Of a stretch of DNA of 38,168 bases, positions 1 to 8,415 are shown piece by piece. This DNA comes from Gloeomargarita sp. SKYG116 (GTDB lineage: Bacteria > Cyanobacteriota > Cyanobacteriia > Gloeomargaritales > Gloeomargaritaceae), in assembly GCA_025056115.1 (NCBI GenBank), contig JANWVM010000011.1, positions 20,970 through 59,137 on the forward strand. The letters run 5' to 3'. The stretch's first letter is position 1; the number at the start of each line of letters is the position of its first letter. The position numbers and the translations under genes were made by a program. The notes under the pieces were generated by a model that was not told the origin of the DNA, made no database searches, and was given only the letters and a program-made list of their open reading frames with translations.

Positions 1-1133
1 AATGACGACGCCACAATCGTAGCCAGGCCTGCCGGCGCACGCCCATCCCCCGGTTGACTCACCGACACAAACAGAGAATTGACCTCGCCAATTGGCCCGG
101 CTGGGTCGTACAGAAACTGGAGATGCAACGGGCATCCCGCTGGAATTGCTGCCTGTTGGACCCCCAGGTACACCACAAACGCCCCCGACGCCGCAGGGAG
201 ATGTTCAATCCGCCAGCGGTACAGCGCCGGAGCTGCTTTGCCCAACAACCGCAATAAATCCACCGCCGTTACGTTTGCCACCAGATGATCAACGGATTCG
301 TACTGCCGTTGCCCTTGGCAAGTTTCCACCCACACCCCTTGCACCTGGCCGCGATGCACCACAATTTCCGTCACCCGGTGCCGGCGCTTGACCCGTCCCC
401 CCCACCGGTGAATCGCTTGCAACAACCGCTGGCTCAACACCTGCATACTCCCGTGGAGATGCCAAAGCCCTTGAGGTGCATGGGGAATACCCAACACCGT
501 CGCGCCGTACAACAGAGCCGTCTCGTCCGCATCGCACTGGGAGTAGAGTTTTAACTGCATATCCAGAAATGTTTTCAGGCGCTGCTGATGCCCCAGCCCC
601 AACAGCCGCAACACCTGTCCCACCGTCAACAGCGACAAAGGGCTTACCAAGAGGGTTTCCCCGTCCACCGCCTCCAGGAGTCGCCACCAATCCCACAGAG
701 CGCGCGGGGGTATCACCGGCTGCCGTTGCTGAAACCGCCATCCCACGGCAAACAGCCAGTCCATGAGTTGCCAAAATCGTTCACTCCCGGGAAATTGCCG
801 TTGCCGCTCGGCTTGCCATCGCTGGGGATCGCGCCAGACGTAGATGGGGGTCGTTTCTCCCGGCAGATACACCGCACAAGCCGGATCACACCAGTCGCCA
901 GCGGGAATTTCTACGCCCAATTCCGTGAATATCTGGTGATGAATGCCCCCTGGTTCTAAACCTGCCACTTGGGTCGCCCCCACCTCGAACACAAAGGGCC
1001 CACGCCGAAACGTGGAAGCACATCCCCCCACCTGGGCAGCTTGTTCCCATACCACCACGTCAAACCCACGTTTTGCCAGCAATGCCGCTGCCGTCAACCC
1101 GCCAATACCCGCGCCGATAACCCCAACCCGCAT
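1..1133 (-). CDS. crtD: Carotenoid C-3',4' desaturase (CrtD-like), 3' end cut off by window edge
   Basis: This is an open frame running off the left edge, so the C-terminus is missing; about 377 residues are visible. The N-terminus is an FAD-binding Rossmann segment with GAGIGGLTAA (residues 7-16), followed by GGCASTF and EVGATQVAGLEPGG, which I recognise from the cyanobacterial CrtD branch of the phytoene desaturase/carotene isomerase family. CrtD introduces the 3',4' double bond on the way to myxoxanthophyll-type carotenoid glycosides, at the membrane. The ATG at 1131-1133 is chosen because the Rossmann motif follows directly. The gene diverges from the class II aldolase-like gene across about 210 bp. 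CrtH (carotene isomerase) or CrtO is possible, but the GATQVAGLEPGG stretch favours CrtD. Family membership is firm; the exact substrate is inferred. Confidence 0.75.
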   Translation of the reverse strand, partial: MRVGVIGAGIGGLTAAALLAKRGFDVVVWEQAAQVGGCASTFRRGPFVFEVGATQVAGLEPGGIHHQIFTELGVEIPAGDWCDPACAVYLPGETTPIYVWRDPQRWQAERQRQFPGSERFWQLMDWLFAVGWRFQQRQPVIPPRALWDWWRLLEAVDGETLLVSPLSLLTVGQVLRLLGLGHQQRLKTFLDMQLKLYSQCDADETALLYGATVLGIPHAPQGLWHLHGSMQVLSQRLLQAIHRWGGRVKRRHRVTEIVVHRGQVQGVWVETCQGQRQYESVDHLVANVTAVDLLRLLGKAAPALYRWRIEHLPAASGAFVVYLGVQQAAIPAGCPLHLQFLYDPAGPIGEVNSLFVSVSQPGDGRAPAGLATIVASS

Positions 1134-1346
1134 CTCAGCTTTGTTACAAAAATTTACTTTTCTTATGGTAGCGCAGGCTGTGGATCGGGCTAGGGCAACC
1201 TCGTCAGCGATTGAATACTGAAAACGTCAGCAAACGAGGGCATGCTCGGGCATATTGGACTTAAGCAATTCGGATACCCTCATCCCGAAACGAAGGGTTG
1301 GGGGCACCAATGCCACAGCAGTCGTCGTTGTCCTGAGCATCGGTCT
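1134..1346. other. Divergent intergenic region with small hairpins in the aldolase leader
   Basis: This is the shared upstream region of crtD (minus) and the aldolase-like gene (plus). The part next to crtD is A/T rich. On the plus side two small stem-loops can be drawn: ACCCT (1276-1280) with AGGGT (1294-1298), and GGCA (1303-1306) with TGCC (1311-1314) around a CCAA loop. I could not match them to a riboswitch class I know. No convincing -35/-10 pair was found. Confidence 0.3.
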
Positions 1347-1967
1347 ATGGGACAGGAGCCACACCGGGAAGGGGTCATCAAGTACCGCGTGGTGCATCAG
1401 CCAGGGCCGCCTGTCCCGTGGGAAATCATTGCCGATTTGGAACAGTGGCGACAAACGTTGCGGGCGCAAGGCTGGCTCGGTCAATATCCGGATGGCACCA
1501 GCTACGGCAATGTCAGTCAACGCCATCCGCAGAGGGGTTTGGTCATCACGGCAACGCAAGTGGCGCATCGTCCCCAACTCACGAGCAGCGATTATGTCCA
1601 TGTCACCCATTACGACCCAGCCACCCACACCTTAACCGTCATCGGTTCTGCACCTGCTAGTAGCGAAGCGCCCACCCACTGGGCCATTTACGACCTGCAT
1701 CCCGAAATCCAAGTCGTGTTCCACATCCATGCGCCAGACCTGTGGCAACGGTTGCTCCATCATCCTGAAATCCCCTGTACCGATCCGGCCATTCCCTACG
1801 GCACCCAAGCCATGGCTCGCGAAATCCGGCGGTTATATCCCCCTGGCGCCAACCCCTTCGCGCGTCCGTGTTTTGTCATGGCTGGTCATCAAGATGGCGT
1901 ATTCAGTTTCGGGCGCACAGCCATAGAGGCAGGTCAGGCACTGCTGCGGTGGGTCATGTTAGACTAA
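1347..1967 (+). CDS. Class II aldolase/adducin-family protein
   Basis: The product is about 206 residues when started at the ATG at 1347; the open frame extends to 1242, but that stretch does not look like the family. The fold is recognised from TSYGNVS near the N-terminus, ASSEAPTHWAIY, the metal-binding HIHAPDLW and a later GHQDGVFSFG. In class II aldolases (for example L-fuculose-phosphate aldolase) a Glu and three His bind the catalytic zinc; the E in SSEAP, the two H of HIHA and the H of GHQDG fit that set. The substrate cannot be told; a sugar-phosphate aldolase or a related lyase are both possible. The stop lies 10 bp before tRNA-Leu, so read-through transcription is plausible. There is no clear Shine-Dalgarno at the chosen start. 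Confidence 0.75.
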   Translation: MGQEPHREGVIKYRVVHQPGPPVPWEIIADLEQWRQTLRAQGWLGQYPDGTSYGNVSQRHPQRGLVITATQVAHRPQLTSSDYVHVTHYDPATHTLTVIGSAPASSEAPTHWAIYDLHPEIQVVFHIHAPDLWQRLLHHPEIPCTDPAIPYGTQAMAREIRRLYPPGANPFARPCFVMAGHQDGVFSFGRTAIEAGQALLRWVMLD

Positions 1968-1977
1968 AAATCTGGAT

Positions 1978-2058
1978 GCGGATGTGGCGGAACTGGTATA
2001 CGCGCACGTTTGAGGGGCGTGTGGCTTTGCCTTGCGAGTTCGAGTCTCGCCATCCGCA
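1978..2058 (+). tRNA. tRNA-Leu (anticodon GAG)
   Basis: The cloverleaf can be drawn fully: acceptor GCGGATG pairs with CATCCGC, the D stem is GCG/CGC, and the anticodon stem CACGT/GCGTG (one G-T pair) encloses the loop TTGAGGG with anticodon GAG. A class II variable arm has GGC/GCC pairing, and the T arm is GCGAG-TTCGAGT-CTCGC. The long variable arm fits leucine. The discriminator base is A and CCA is not encoded. Confidence 0.95.
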
Positions 2059-2163
2059 TTGGCTGAGGGAAACGTCTTAAAATTCCCGCTGCAACCCACG
2101 CCGATTCTCTCCAGGTATTCCCTTGCGCTATCATAACCAGCAGTGACGAGCGGGGTAGAGACG

Positions 2164-2475
2164 ATGGTTTTACCACTGCAATCCTTTTTGTTCTTGGCAG
2201 CGGCGCTGTTCTGCATTGGTATTTACGGGTTGGTGACCAGTCGCAATGCAGTGCGGGTGTTGATGTCTGTTGAATTGATGTTAAATGCTGTGAATTTGAA
2301 TTTTATTGCCTTTGCCAATTATCTCGACCCCGCCGACATTAAAGGCCAAGTTTTTTCGGTCTTTGTGATTACGGTAGCCGCAGCCGAAGCCGCAGTTGGC
2401 TTAGCAATTGTGCTGGCCATTTACCGCAACCGCGAGACTGTGGATATGGAGAAATTTAATCTACTCAAGTGGTAG
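2164..2475 (+). CDS. ndhE: NAD(P)H-quinone oxidoreductase subunit 4L (NdhE)
   Basis: This 103-residue membrane protein has three hydrophobic segments and the conserved blocks [19 protein letters not shown] and [17 protein letters not shown], with the buried glutamates typical of NuoK/NdhE. It is a membrane-arm subunit of the thylakoid NDH-1 complex used in cyclic electron flow and respiration. The ATG at 2164 gives the usual family length; an in-frame ATG at 2143 would add seven residues. A resolvase-like gene starts 3 bp after its stop, so the two are probably cotranscribed. ndhE often sits in an ndhAIGE cluster; here the upstream neighbour is a tRNA, so the gene appears detached from ndhAIG. 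Confidence 0.95.
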   Translation: MVLPLQSFLFLAAALFCIGIYGLVTSRNAVRVLMSVELMLNAVNLNFIAFANYLDPADIKGQVFSVFVITVAAAEAAVGLAIVLAIYRNRETVDMEKFNLLKW

Positions 2476-2478
2476 GTC

Positions 2479-3012
2479 ATGCTCTTTTTGGTTGGGTTCC
2501 TGCTGGGAGTCATTGTTGGCACAGCAGTCACGTACATCATTTTGAAGCGGCATGAGCTACAGAGCATTGTTAAAAGCTATGAGACGAGAATCCGCGCCAT
2601 TGAGCAGATGCGCCAAGCAGAAATCAAGAACTATGAAGAGAAAATTCGGTTGATGGAGCAGGAGTATCAAGAAAAAATTAAACAGGCAAAGAATAAAAGT
2701 TTAGCCACCAGTCGTTCTGTCATCAAGGGTCAGGTCGCGGAGCAACTAGCGCCTTTTCTACCGAACTTCCCTTACCTACCTTCCGACGCTCGTTTTCTCG
2801 GAAATCCGGTGGATTACGTTGTGTTCAACGGTTACACAGCAGTCAAAGACGAGCCAGATAGCGGCGTGGATTTAGAAATTATTTTTGTGGACATCAAGAC
2901 CGGTCGAGCTTCCCTGTCGGAACATCAGCAGAAGATTGCCGAAGCAGTGCAGAATGGACGGGTGCGCTTTGAGGTCATTCGACCGGAGGCAAGCCACGGA
3001 GCACCAAGGTAG
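2479..3012 (+). CDS. Membrane-anchored Holliday-junction-resolvase-like endonuclease domain protein
   Basis: The product has 177 residues. Residues 1-22 form one hydrophobic segment, residues about 25-75 are charged and heptad-like (coiled coil rich in E, K, Q), and residues about 80-172 carry SRSVIKGQVAEQLAP, LGNPVDYVVFNGY, IIFVDIKTGRA and LSEHQQKIAEAV. This resembles the bacterial family related to archaeal Holliday junction resolvase (Endonuc_Holl type), with a PD-(D/E)xK-like core: D in NPVDYVVF and the D-x-K of FVDIKTG. Nuclease activity is inferred only. It follows ndhE by 3 bp with a GGTAGG-like ribosome site overlapping the ndhE stop. A restriction-type nuclease fold with another role is also possible. 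Confidence 0.8.
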   Translation: MLFLVGFLLGVIVGTAVTYIILKRHELQSIVKSYETRIRAIEQMRQAEIKNYEEKIRLMEQEYQEKIKQAKNKSLATSRSVIKGQVAEQLAPFLPNFPYLPSDARFLGNPVDYVVFNGYTAVKDEPDSGVDLEIIFVDIKTGRASLSEHQQKIAEAVQNGRVRFEVIRPEASHGAPR

Positions 3013-3063
3013 AATGTCGGAAAATGCTATGCTAGAGGTATTGAGGAGTGCTACGACAATGCA

Positions 3064-4131
3064 ATGAATCAGTCAGTGGGAGTTCCACGGCCGGAGGTCA
3101 TCAGAACAGCGCCGCTTAATCTCAATCACTGGTATGCAGTTGCACTCAGTAGTGAATTGAAAAAAAAGCCATTGGCCGTGCAACTTTGGCATCAGGATAT
3201 AGTCATTTTTCGTAATCAAGGGGGGGACGTTCAGGCGCTGGAAAATCGTTGTCCACATCGCGGGGTCAAACTCAGTAGTGGTTACGTCCAAGGAAACGAA
3301 ATTGTCTGCGTGTATCACGGTTGGAAATTTGATCACCAAGGCTATTGCACCGATATTCCCTACCTGAATGAACGGCAACAGTTACCTCCCTGCCGCATCC
3401 GCAGCTATCCTGTCCAAGAAAAACACGGATTTATCTGGGTATTCCCTGGCGACCCTAACCGCGCATTGCACGTACCAATACCTGATTTATTTGAGTGGGA
3501 ACATTTGAATTATGTGGTGAGTGTAGCCCCTTTACATTTCCAGGCGCACTTTTCATTCCTAGTGGAAAATTTAATGGATATGTATCATGGTCATTTGCAT
3601 CGCCATTTTCAACCTTGGGGCAATGCCATTTTACGGAAAAAAAGCGCAGGGCCAGGCTGGGTAGAAGCTGAATATCAAGCAGAATGCTATTTCCAGATCA
3701 ATCGCCCTTGGTCGGTGATTCAACTGTTTATTCCGCAATTGCGTCGGCCTTTCTTAACTTCTTTAATTGTGCGTTATGAATATCCCCATTGGCATTCCTG
3801 GCTGGGTAATGATTTCCGCCTGTATTGTCTCATCGCGCCGGTCAATGTTACGGAAACACGGGCATATTTAGTTCATACGGTTTCCTTGGGAGCCTTCCGG
3901 GATTTACATCGCCTGCCGGTCTGGTTTCGGCGCTGGGTCAAAAACCGTTGCTTCAATGCCGCGCGCGGTTTTTTGCAGGGATTGTTGCGAGAAGACATTC
4001 TCATGATGGAACAGGAACAACAGGCCTATTCCCAAAACCCCAAACGCCGTAACTGGGAAATTAATCCAGTGATTGGTTCTGTACAGAAATTGGTCTACCA
4101 GCAAGCGCAACTTTATAGCACCAACGATTGA
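3064..4131 (+). CDS. Rieske [2Fe-2S] non-heme iron oxygenase, alpha-subunit type
   Basis: The product has 355 residues. The Rieske domain is at about 25-130, with cluster ligands C63, H65 (CPHRG) and C82, H85 (CVYHGW). A mononuclear-iron motif follows near residues 168-181: ENLMDMYHGHLHRH, with D172, H175 and a second His at 177-181. The layout matches ring-hydroxylating oxygenases of the group that includes cyanobacterial and plastid pigment enzymes (pheophorbide a oxygenase, chlorophyllide a oxygenase, Tic55-like), but there is no C-terminal membrane segment to assign it to one of these. The substrate is unknown. A GAGGAG sits about 15 nt before the chosen ATG. The 3' end overlaps the convergent pdhC gene by 19 bp. 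Confidence 0.85.
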   Translation: MNQSVGVPRPEVIRTAPLNLNHWYAVALSSELKKKPLAVQLWHQDIVIFRNQGGDVQALENRCPHRGVKLSSGYVQGNEIVCVYHGWKFDHQGYCTDIPYLNERQQLPPCRIRSYPVQEKHGFIWVFPGDPNRALHVPIPDLFEWEHLNYVVSVAPLHFQAHFSFLVENLMDMYHGHLHRHFQPWGNAILRKKSAGPGWVEAEYQAECYFQINRPWSVIQLFIPQLRRPFLTSLIVRYEYPHWHSWLGNDFRLYCLIAPVNVTETRAYLVHTVSLGAFRDLHRLPVWFRRWVKNRCFNAARGFLQGLLREDILMMEQEQQAYSQNPKRRNWEINPVIGSVQKLVYQQAQLYSTND

Positions 4132-5372
4132 GTTTCTGTTTCTATGAGTTTAGCCAAATCCTGCAAAAAGGCTGCAGCGTGGGCGCCATAAATGACCCGA
4201 TGGTCGCAGGTTACAGTAACCCGCATCCGCCGCCGCACCGCAATACAGCCGTTCTCCAAAGCCACGACTTCCGGTTGGGCTGAACCAACAGCCAAAATGG
4301 CACCCTGGTTAGGAGGAAGAATCGCATCAAACTGTTTCACACCGAACATCCCCAAATTCGACAGGGTGAATGTGCCACTGTTGTACTCATGGGGTTGTAA
4401 CTGTTTTGCTCGCGCCCGTTGCACCAAATCTTGCCAAGTACGAGACAGGCTGTAGATGTCCTGCTGGTGGGGGTTTGCTAGCACAGGTGTAATCAAACCA
4501 CCGTCTTCCATTGCCACGGCCACCGCCACATGAATCCCTTCTGGCTGATGAACTCCCTGCTCGGTGTAGCGGCTGTTGAGCAAGGGATGTTTGACCAGGG
4601 TGAGAGCGACGGCTTTCGCAAGTAGAGCGGTCATCGTTACTCCCTTGCTCTTGATCTGGCGGTAAAGGGCATCAAGGGCATCGGTCGTGATGGCGTAGGT
4701 CACTCGGAATACCGGCACCGCCAAGCTCGCCACCATGTTGCGCACGACTGCCTGTTGCAGGGTGTTCAACGGCGTAATGGTGCCACCTGCGACTGGCTGC
4801 GGCGGTGCTTTTGCAACTTCAACAGGTTGGGGTGTAGGTACGGTGGTGGTGATGACAGGCGTTGCCGGCTTGGGCGATACCACCTTTAGTACGTCTTCTG
4901 CGGTAATGCGACCATAAGGACCGCTGCCCTGGATTTGTCGCAAATCCACCTGGTGTTGTTGGGCTAACTTCTTAGCGCGCGGAGACGCCATCACCCGGCC
5001 ATTGGTGCGAGAAGTGCTGACGGGCGCTGGAGCCGATTCAACTGCCACGGGAGCCGGGGCGACGGGTGCAGGAGCCGTTTTTAGCTCTGCCAAATATTGC
5101 TCAGGATTTTGTTGCACTTGCTGCATTTCCTCAATCGTGTCGGCAATTAACGCAATGGGTGTACCAGTTGGTGCTTGTCCCCCTGCCGGTAGTAGGATGG
5201 CAGCCAGGTAACCATCGTGGAAACATTCGGCCTCCATGTCAGATTTATCGGATTCCACTACCACAATGCTCTCGTGCGCCTTGACATAATCACCCACCTG
5301 TTTCAACCAAGCGACAACCTTCCCTTCGGTCATGGTGGAACTCAAAACGGGCATCTCGAACGGGTGAATCAT
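4113..5372 (-). CDS. pdhC: Pyruvate dehydrogenase E2, dihydrolipoamide acetyltransferase
   Basis: The product has 419 residues from the ATG at 5370-5372. Domains in order: a lipoyl domain at about 1-76 with the lipoyl lysine in VESDKSDME; a Pro/Ala-rich linker; a peripheral-subunit-binding domain near 125-165 (ASPRAKKLAQQ, GSGPYGRITAEDV); a second Pro-rich linker; and the catalytic acetyltransferase domain ending in TCDHRVIYGAHAAAFL. As I recall, the DHRVIYG form is usual in plastid and cyanobacterial E2, where many other bacteria have DHRxxDG. The enzyme transfers acetyl groups from lipoyl-lysine to CoA. The start places the lipoyl domain at the very N-terminus; a longer frame reaches 5471 but would overlap the divergent gene. 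The 3' end overlaps the Rieske gene by 19 bp. Confidence 0.93.
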   Translation of the reverse strand: MIHPFEMPVLSSTMTEGKVVAWLKQVGDYVKAHESIVVVESDKSDMEAECFHDGYLAAILLPAGGQAPTGTPIALIADTIEEMQQVQQNPEQYLAELKTAPAPVAPAPVAVESAPAPVSTSRTNGRVMASPRAKKLAQQHQVDLRQIQGSGPYGRITAEDVLKVVSPKPATPVITTTVPTPQPVEVAKAPPQPVAGGTITPLNTLQQAVVRNMVASLAVPVFRVTYAITTDALDALYRQIKSKGVTMTALLAKAVALTLVKHPLLNSRYTEQGVHQPEGIHVAVAVAMEDGGLITPVLANPHQQDIYSLSRTWQDLVQRARAKQLQPHEYNSGTFTLSNLGMFGVKQFDAILPPNQGAILAVGSAQPEVVALENGCIAVRRRMRVTVTCDHRVIYGAHAAAFLQDLAKLIETETQSLVL

Positions 5373-5464
5373 GGCCGTATCCGACAAAGAACCATGCTTC
5401 ATCATACCGTCTGACGCACCCGGCGAGCCATTATCATAAAAAAGTCCAGACGCGCACAGAAACG

Positions 5465-7633
5465 ATGTCAACGGCGTGGGAATCGCAAGCCCAGACCTAC
5501 CTCAGTAACCAAGCCTACAGCGAACTGGCCGATTACGCTCACACCCTATTGGCCCAAAACCCTCAGGACCCAACCGCCTACGCCTATGCCATCACAGCAT
5601 CTCTAGCCCAAGAAGATGTCGAAGCTGCTCAAGCCATCTGGCTAGATGCGCTCATCAACCTTGAGGAAACGGCCACTGTCAGCATCATTCATACCCTCAA
5701 GCAAATTGCCGACCAGTATCAGGAACGGGAAGATTGCCCCCTAGCTAGTTGGTTGCGGCAATGGATTTGGGAAGTGGCGCCGGATGATATTGAAAATTTA
5801 CTGCTGTTTGCGGAAGTTTTGGCTCGCCAGCACCGCTTTGACCGTCTGCAGGAACTAGACCTACCTACACGAATCCAGACTTTTCCCCCTGAAAAAATTA
5901 ATCTCAAAATTCTACGGGACGCTTTGCACATCATCTTTAAAGAAGTTACAGATAACACCCTACAACCCTGGCAATTAGAGCTACTGAATGTAGGATTAAA
6001 ATATCTAGACAGATTTACTAAGACTGTATTTTTAAGCGCTAGCCTCCAACACCATGAAAAAGGTAATAGTCGACTTACGAAAGCTTTGATAGAATGGTGC
6101 ATTGATCAGGAGCCGGATAACTGCGATTACCATTACTTTCTGACCGGCATTTTTTACCATTTGAAAGAGTATCGAATTGGTTTACAGAGAGCTCGTCAAT
6201 TTTATGAGATATCCAAACAGCATGGCACCTTTCTACATCAACTTGATGCGATTGACAAAATTTTGCAGGGTTTACTTTATATCCGCGGCAAAAATGAGCA
6301 AGAAGTTTGGGAAGTAGGCCAGAAGTACATAGACACCCTTGAGCAAGTAACTCAGTGGGATATTGAAACCATGAGGTCTGCGCTGAAACAAACTATGCGC
6401 GCACCATTTAACGTACCCTTTTTATTGCCTTATCTACGCGATGACTTGGTCAATAACCAACGCTTAAAACGAGCATTTATCAGTCAGCTAACAGCCTGCG
6501 TTCAACAAAAAGTTAAAGTTTTTACCCATACACCTCGCCGGCGAGAGAAATTGCGGGTTGGTTTTCTATCGCATACCTTGCGCAAACATTCAGTAGGCTG
6601 GTTAATGCGCTGGTATCTTCGCCATACAAATCGAGATAAGATTGACTTTTATATGTATGCTCTGGTCAATATGCCAGATGAATTTGCCCACCAATTTTTA
6701 CTTCCCCAGAGTAAGGCTTGTGTCTATTACCGCGACCCTGACCGCATGGCAGAGCAGATTTATCAAGATGAGATTGATATTTTGATTGACTTAGATAGCG
6801 TCACATTGAACGTGATTGGTGCAGTTTTGGCCCATAAACCAGCGCCGGTATTGGTCGATTGGTTAGGCTGGGATTCCCTGGGTTCACCCGCAGTAGATTA
6901 CTTTGTCGTTGACCCCTACGTGCTACCCGCTAATGCCCAGGAACATTACAACGAAACCCTATGGCGATTGCCTCACTGTTATATCGCAGTTGATGGTTTT
7001 GAAATTGGGGTGCCCACGCTGCGCCGCGACCATCTAGGCATTCCAGCCGATGCCACTGTTTTTTACAGCGCTCAAGTCAGTTACAAACGCCATTATGAAA
7101 CAGTGCGCCTACAGCTTGAAATTCTTAAGTCTGTCCCCCACAGCTATCTTTTGATTAAAGGCATTGGCGACCAACAGGGCATTCAGGAATTTTTCTGCGA
7201 CTTGGCCCAGGAACATGGGGTGAATCCTGACCGTTTGAAGTTCCTGGAACGAGATGTGAATGAATATATTCATCGGGCTAATATGGGGATCGCCGATGTG
7301 ATTTTAGATACCTATCCCTATAACGGGGCAACCACTACTTTGGAAGCGCTGTGGGTAGGTGTGCCGTTGGTGACATGGGTGGGGCAACAATACGCTGCAC
7401 GGAATAGCTATAGTTTTTTGGTGAACTGCGGTATTCAGGAAGGAATTGCCTGGAATGCTCAGGAATATGTGGAGTGGGGTGTTCGTCTAGGCACGGATGC
7501 GGAATTGCGCCGGCGTATTCGTCAAAAATTGTTTCTTTCTCGGCGTACCTCACCTCTGTGGAATGGCCGGCAGTTTGCTCAAGAGTTCGACGCCATGCTC
7601 TGGCAAATGTGGGAACGGTACTTGGCACAATGA
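5465..7633 (+). CDS. TPR-domain O-GlcNAc-transferase-like glycosyltransferase (SPINDLY family, GT41)
   Basis: The product has 722 residues. The first half (about 1-350) is helical and TPR-like. The second half is a GT41/SPINDLY catalytic region: REKLRVGFLSHTLRKHSVG at about 355-375, an Asp-rich IDILIDLDSVT, PAPVLVDWLGWDSLGSPAVDY, and a donor-site block DTYPYNGATTTLEALWVGVP near 615-635. Related proteins transfer GlcNAc or fucose to Ser/Thr of proteins; donor and targets here are unknown. It diverges from pdhC across 92 bp. The TPR half (about 5.88-6.70 kb) is visibly A/T richer than the surrounding genes, which may reflect fast evolution or acquisition. Confidence 0.85.
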   Translation: MSTAWESQAQTYLSNQAYSELADYAHTLLAQNPQDPTAYAYAITASLAQEDVEAAQAIWLDALINLEETATVSIIHTLKQIADQYQEREDCPLASWLRQWIWEVAPDDIENLLLFAEVLARQHRFDRLQELDLPTRIQTFPPEKINLKILRDALHIIFKEVTDNTLQPWQLELLNVGLKYLDRFTKTVFLSASLQHHEKGNSRLTKALIEWCIDQEPDNCDYHYFLTGIFYHLKEYRIGLQRARQFYEISKQHGTFLHQLDAIDKILQGLLYIRGKNEQEVWEVGQKYIDTLEQVTQWDIETMRSALKQTMRAPFNVPFLLPYLRDDLVNNQRLKRAFISQLTACVQQKVKVFTHTPRRREKLRVGFLSHTLRKHSVGWLMRWYLRHTNRDKIDFYMYALVNMPDEFAHQFLLPQSKACVYYRDPDRMAEQIYQDEIDILIDLDSVTLNVIGAVLAHKPAPVLVDWLGWDSLGSPAVDYFVVDPYVLPANAQEHYNETLWRLPHCYIAVDGFEIGVPTLRRDHLGIPADATVFYSAQVSYKRHYETVRLQLEILKSVPHSYLLIKGIGDQQGIQEFFCDLAQEHGVNPDRLKFLERDVNEYIHRANMGIADVILDTYPYNGATTTLEALWVGVPLVTWVGQQYAARNSYSFLVNCGIQEGIAWNAQEYVEWGVRLGTDAELRRRIRQKLFLSRRTSPLWNGRQFAQEFDAMLWQMWERYLAQ

Positions 7634-7686
7634 AGGGGACTTGGCGATAACATAGAAACAATGGTTTATTTAATCCCTGCTGGCGG

Positions 7687-8415
7687 ATGGATATCACATT
7701 AAAAATCTGGCGACAGTCTCATCCAACGCAAGGGGGACGGTGGGTGACCTATTCATTGTCGGATGTTTCGCCCCAGTGGTCGTTGCTGGAAACGCTGGAT
7801 CAATTGAATGAAAAGTTGATTTTGCAAGGGCAGGAACCCGTGGCCTTTGAGAGTGATTGTCGAGAGGGGATTTGTGGCAGTTGCGGGCTGTTGGTGAATG
7901 GCATTCCCCATGGGCAACCAGGCTTAACCACTTGTCAGGTGTATATGCGGCAATTTGCAGTTGGTCAAGTGCTGACCTTGGAGCCATTTCCAGGGTTCCC
8001 TGTGGTGCGGGATTTGGTGGTAGACCGCAGCGCCTTTGACCGGATTATGGCCCAGGGGGGATATATCAGTGTCAATGCAGGCAGCGCACCTGAGGCGAAT
8101 ACCATCCCGATCCCGGCACAGACGGCAGAGCGGGCATTGCAAGCGGCAACCTGTATCGGCTGCGGGGCCTGTGTAGCAGCGTGTCCTAATCAATCAGCAG
8201 CGCTATTTGTAGGGGCAAAAATTACCCATTTGAGCCTACTGCCCCAAGGTCAACCAGAGGCGGCGCGGCGGGTACAGCAGATGACAACGCAGATGGACGC
8301 CGAGGGATTTGGGCACTGCTCTAATCACGGCGAATGCGCTGCTGTGTGCCCGCAAAACATTCCTCTGACAGTGATTGCCCGCCTGCGACGACAGTATTGG
8401 CAATCGTGGTTGTGA
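7687..8415 (+). CDS. sdhB: Succinate dehydrogenase/fumarate reductase iron-sulfur subunit
   Basis: The product has 242 residues. The [2Fe-2S] ligands are C58, C63, C66 (SDCREGICGSCG) and C83 (TTCQVY). C-terminal cluster motifs are CIGCGACVAACP (about 156-166) and CSNHGECAAVCP (about 211-221), fitting a [4Fe-4S] plus a [3Fe-4S] or [4Fe-4S] centre. It carries electrons from the flavoprotein SdhA to quinone in the thylakoid or cytoplasmic membrane; SdhA and membrane anchors are not in this window, and in many cyanobacteria sdhB is separate from sdhA. The ATG at 7687 opens the family-typical N-terminus (MDITLKIWR). Its TGA overlaps the GTG start of the next gene. Confidence 0.92.
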   Translation: MDITLKIWRQSHPTQGGRWVTYSLSDVSPQWSLLETLDQLNEKLILQGQEPVAFESDCREGICGSCGLLVNGIPHGQPGLTTCQVYMRQFAVGQVLTLEPFPGFPVVRDLVVDRSAFDRIMAQGGYISVNAGSAPEANTIPIPAQTAERALQAATCIGCGACVAACPNQSAALFVGAKITHLSLLPQGQPEAARRVQQMTTQMDAEGFGHCSNHGECAAVCPQNIPLTVIARLRRQYWQSWL

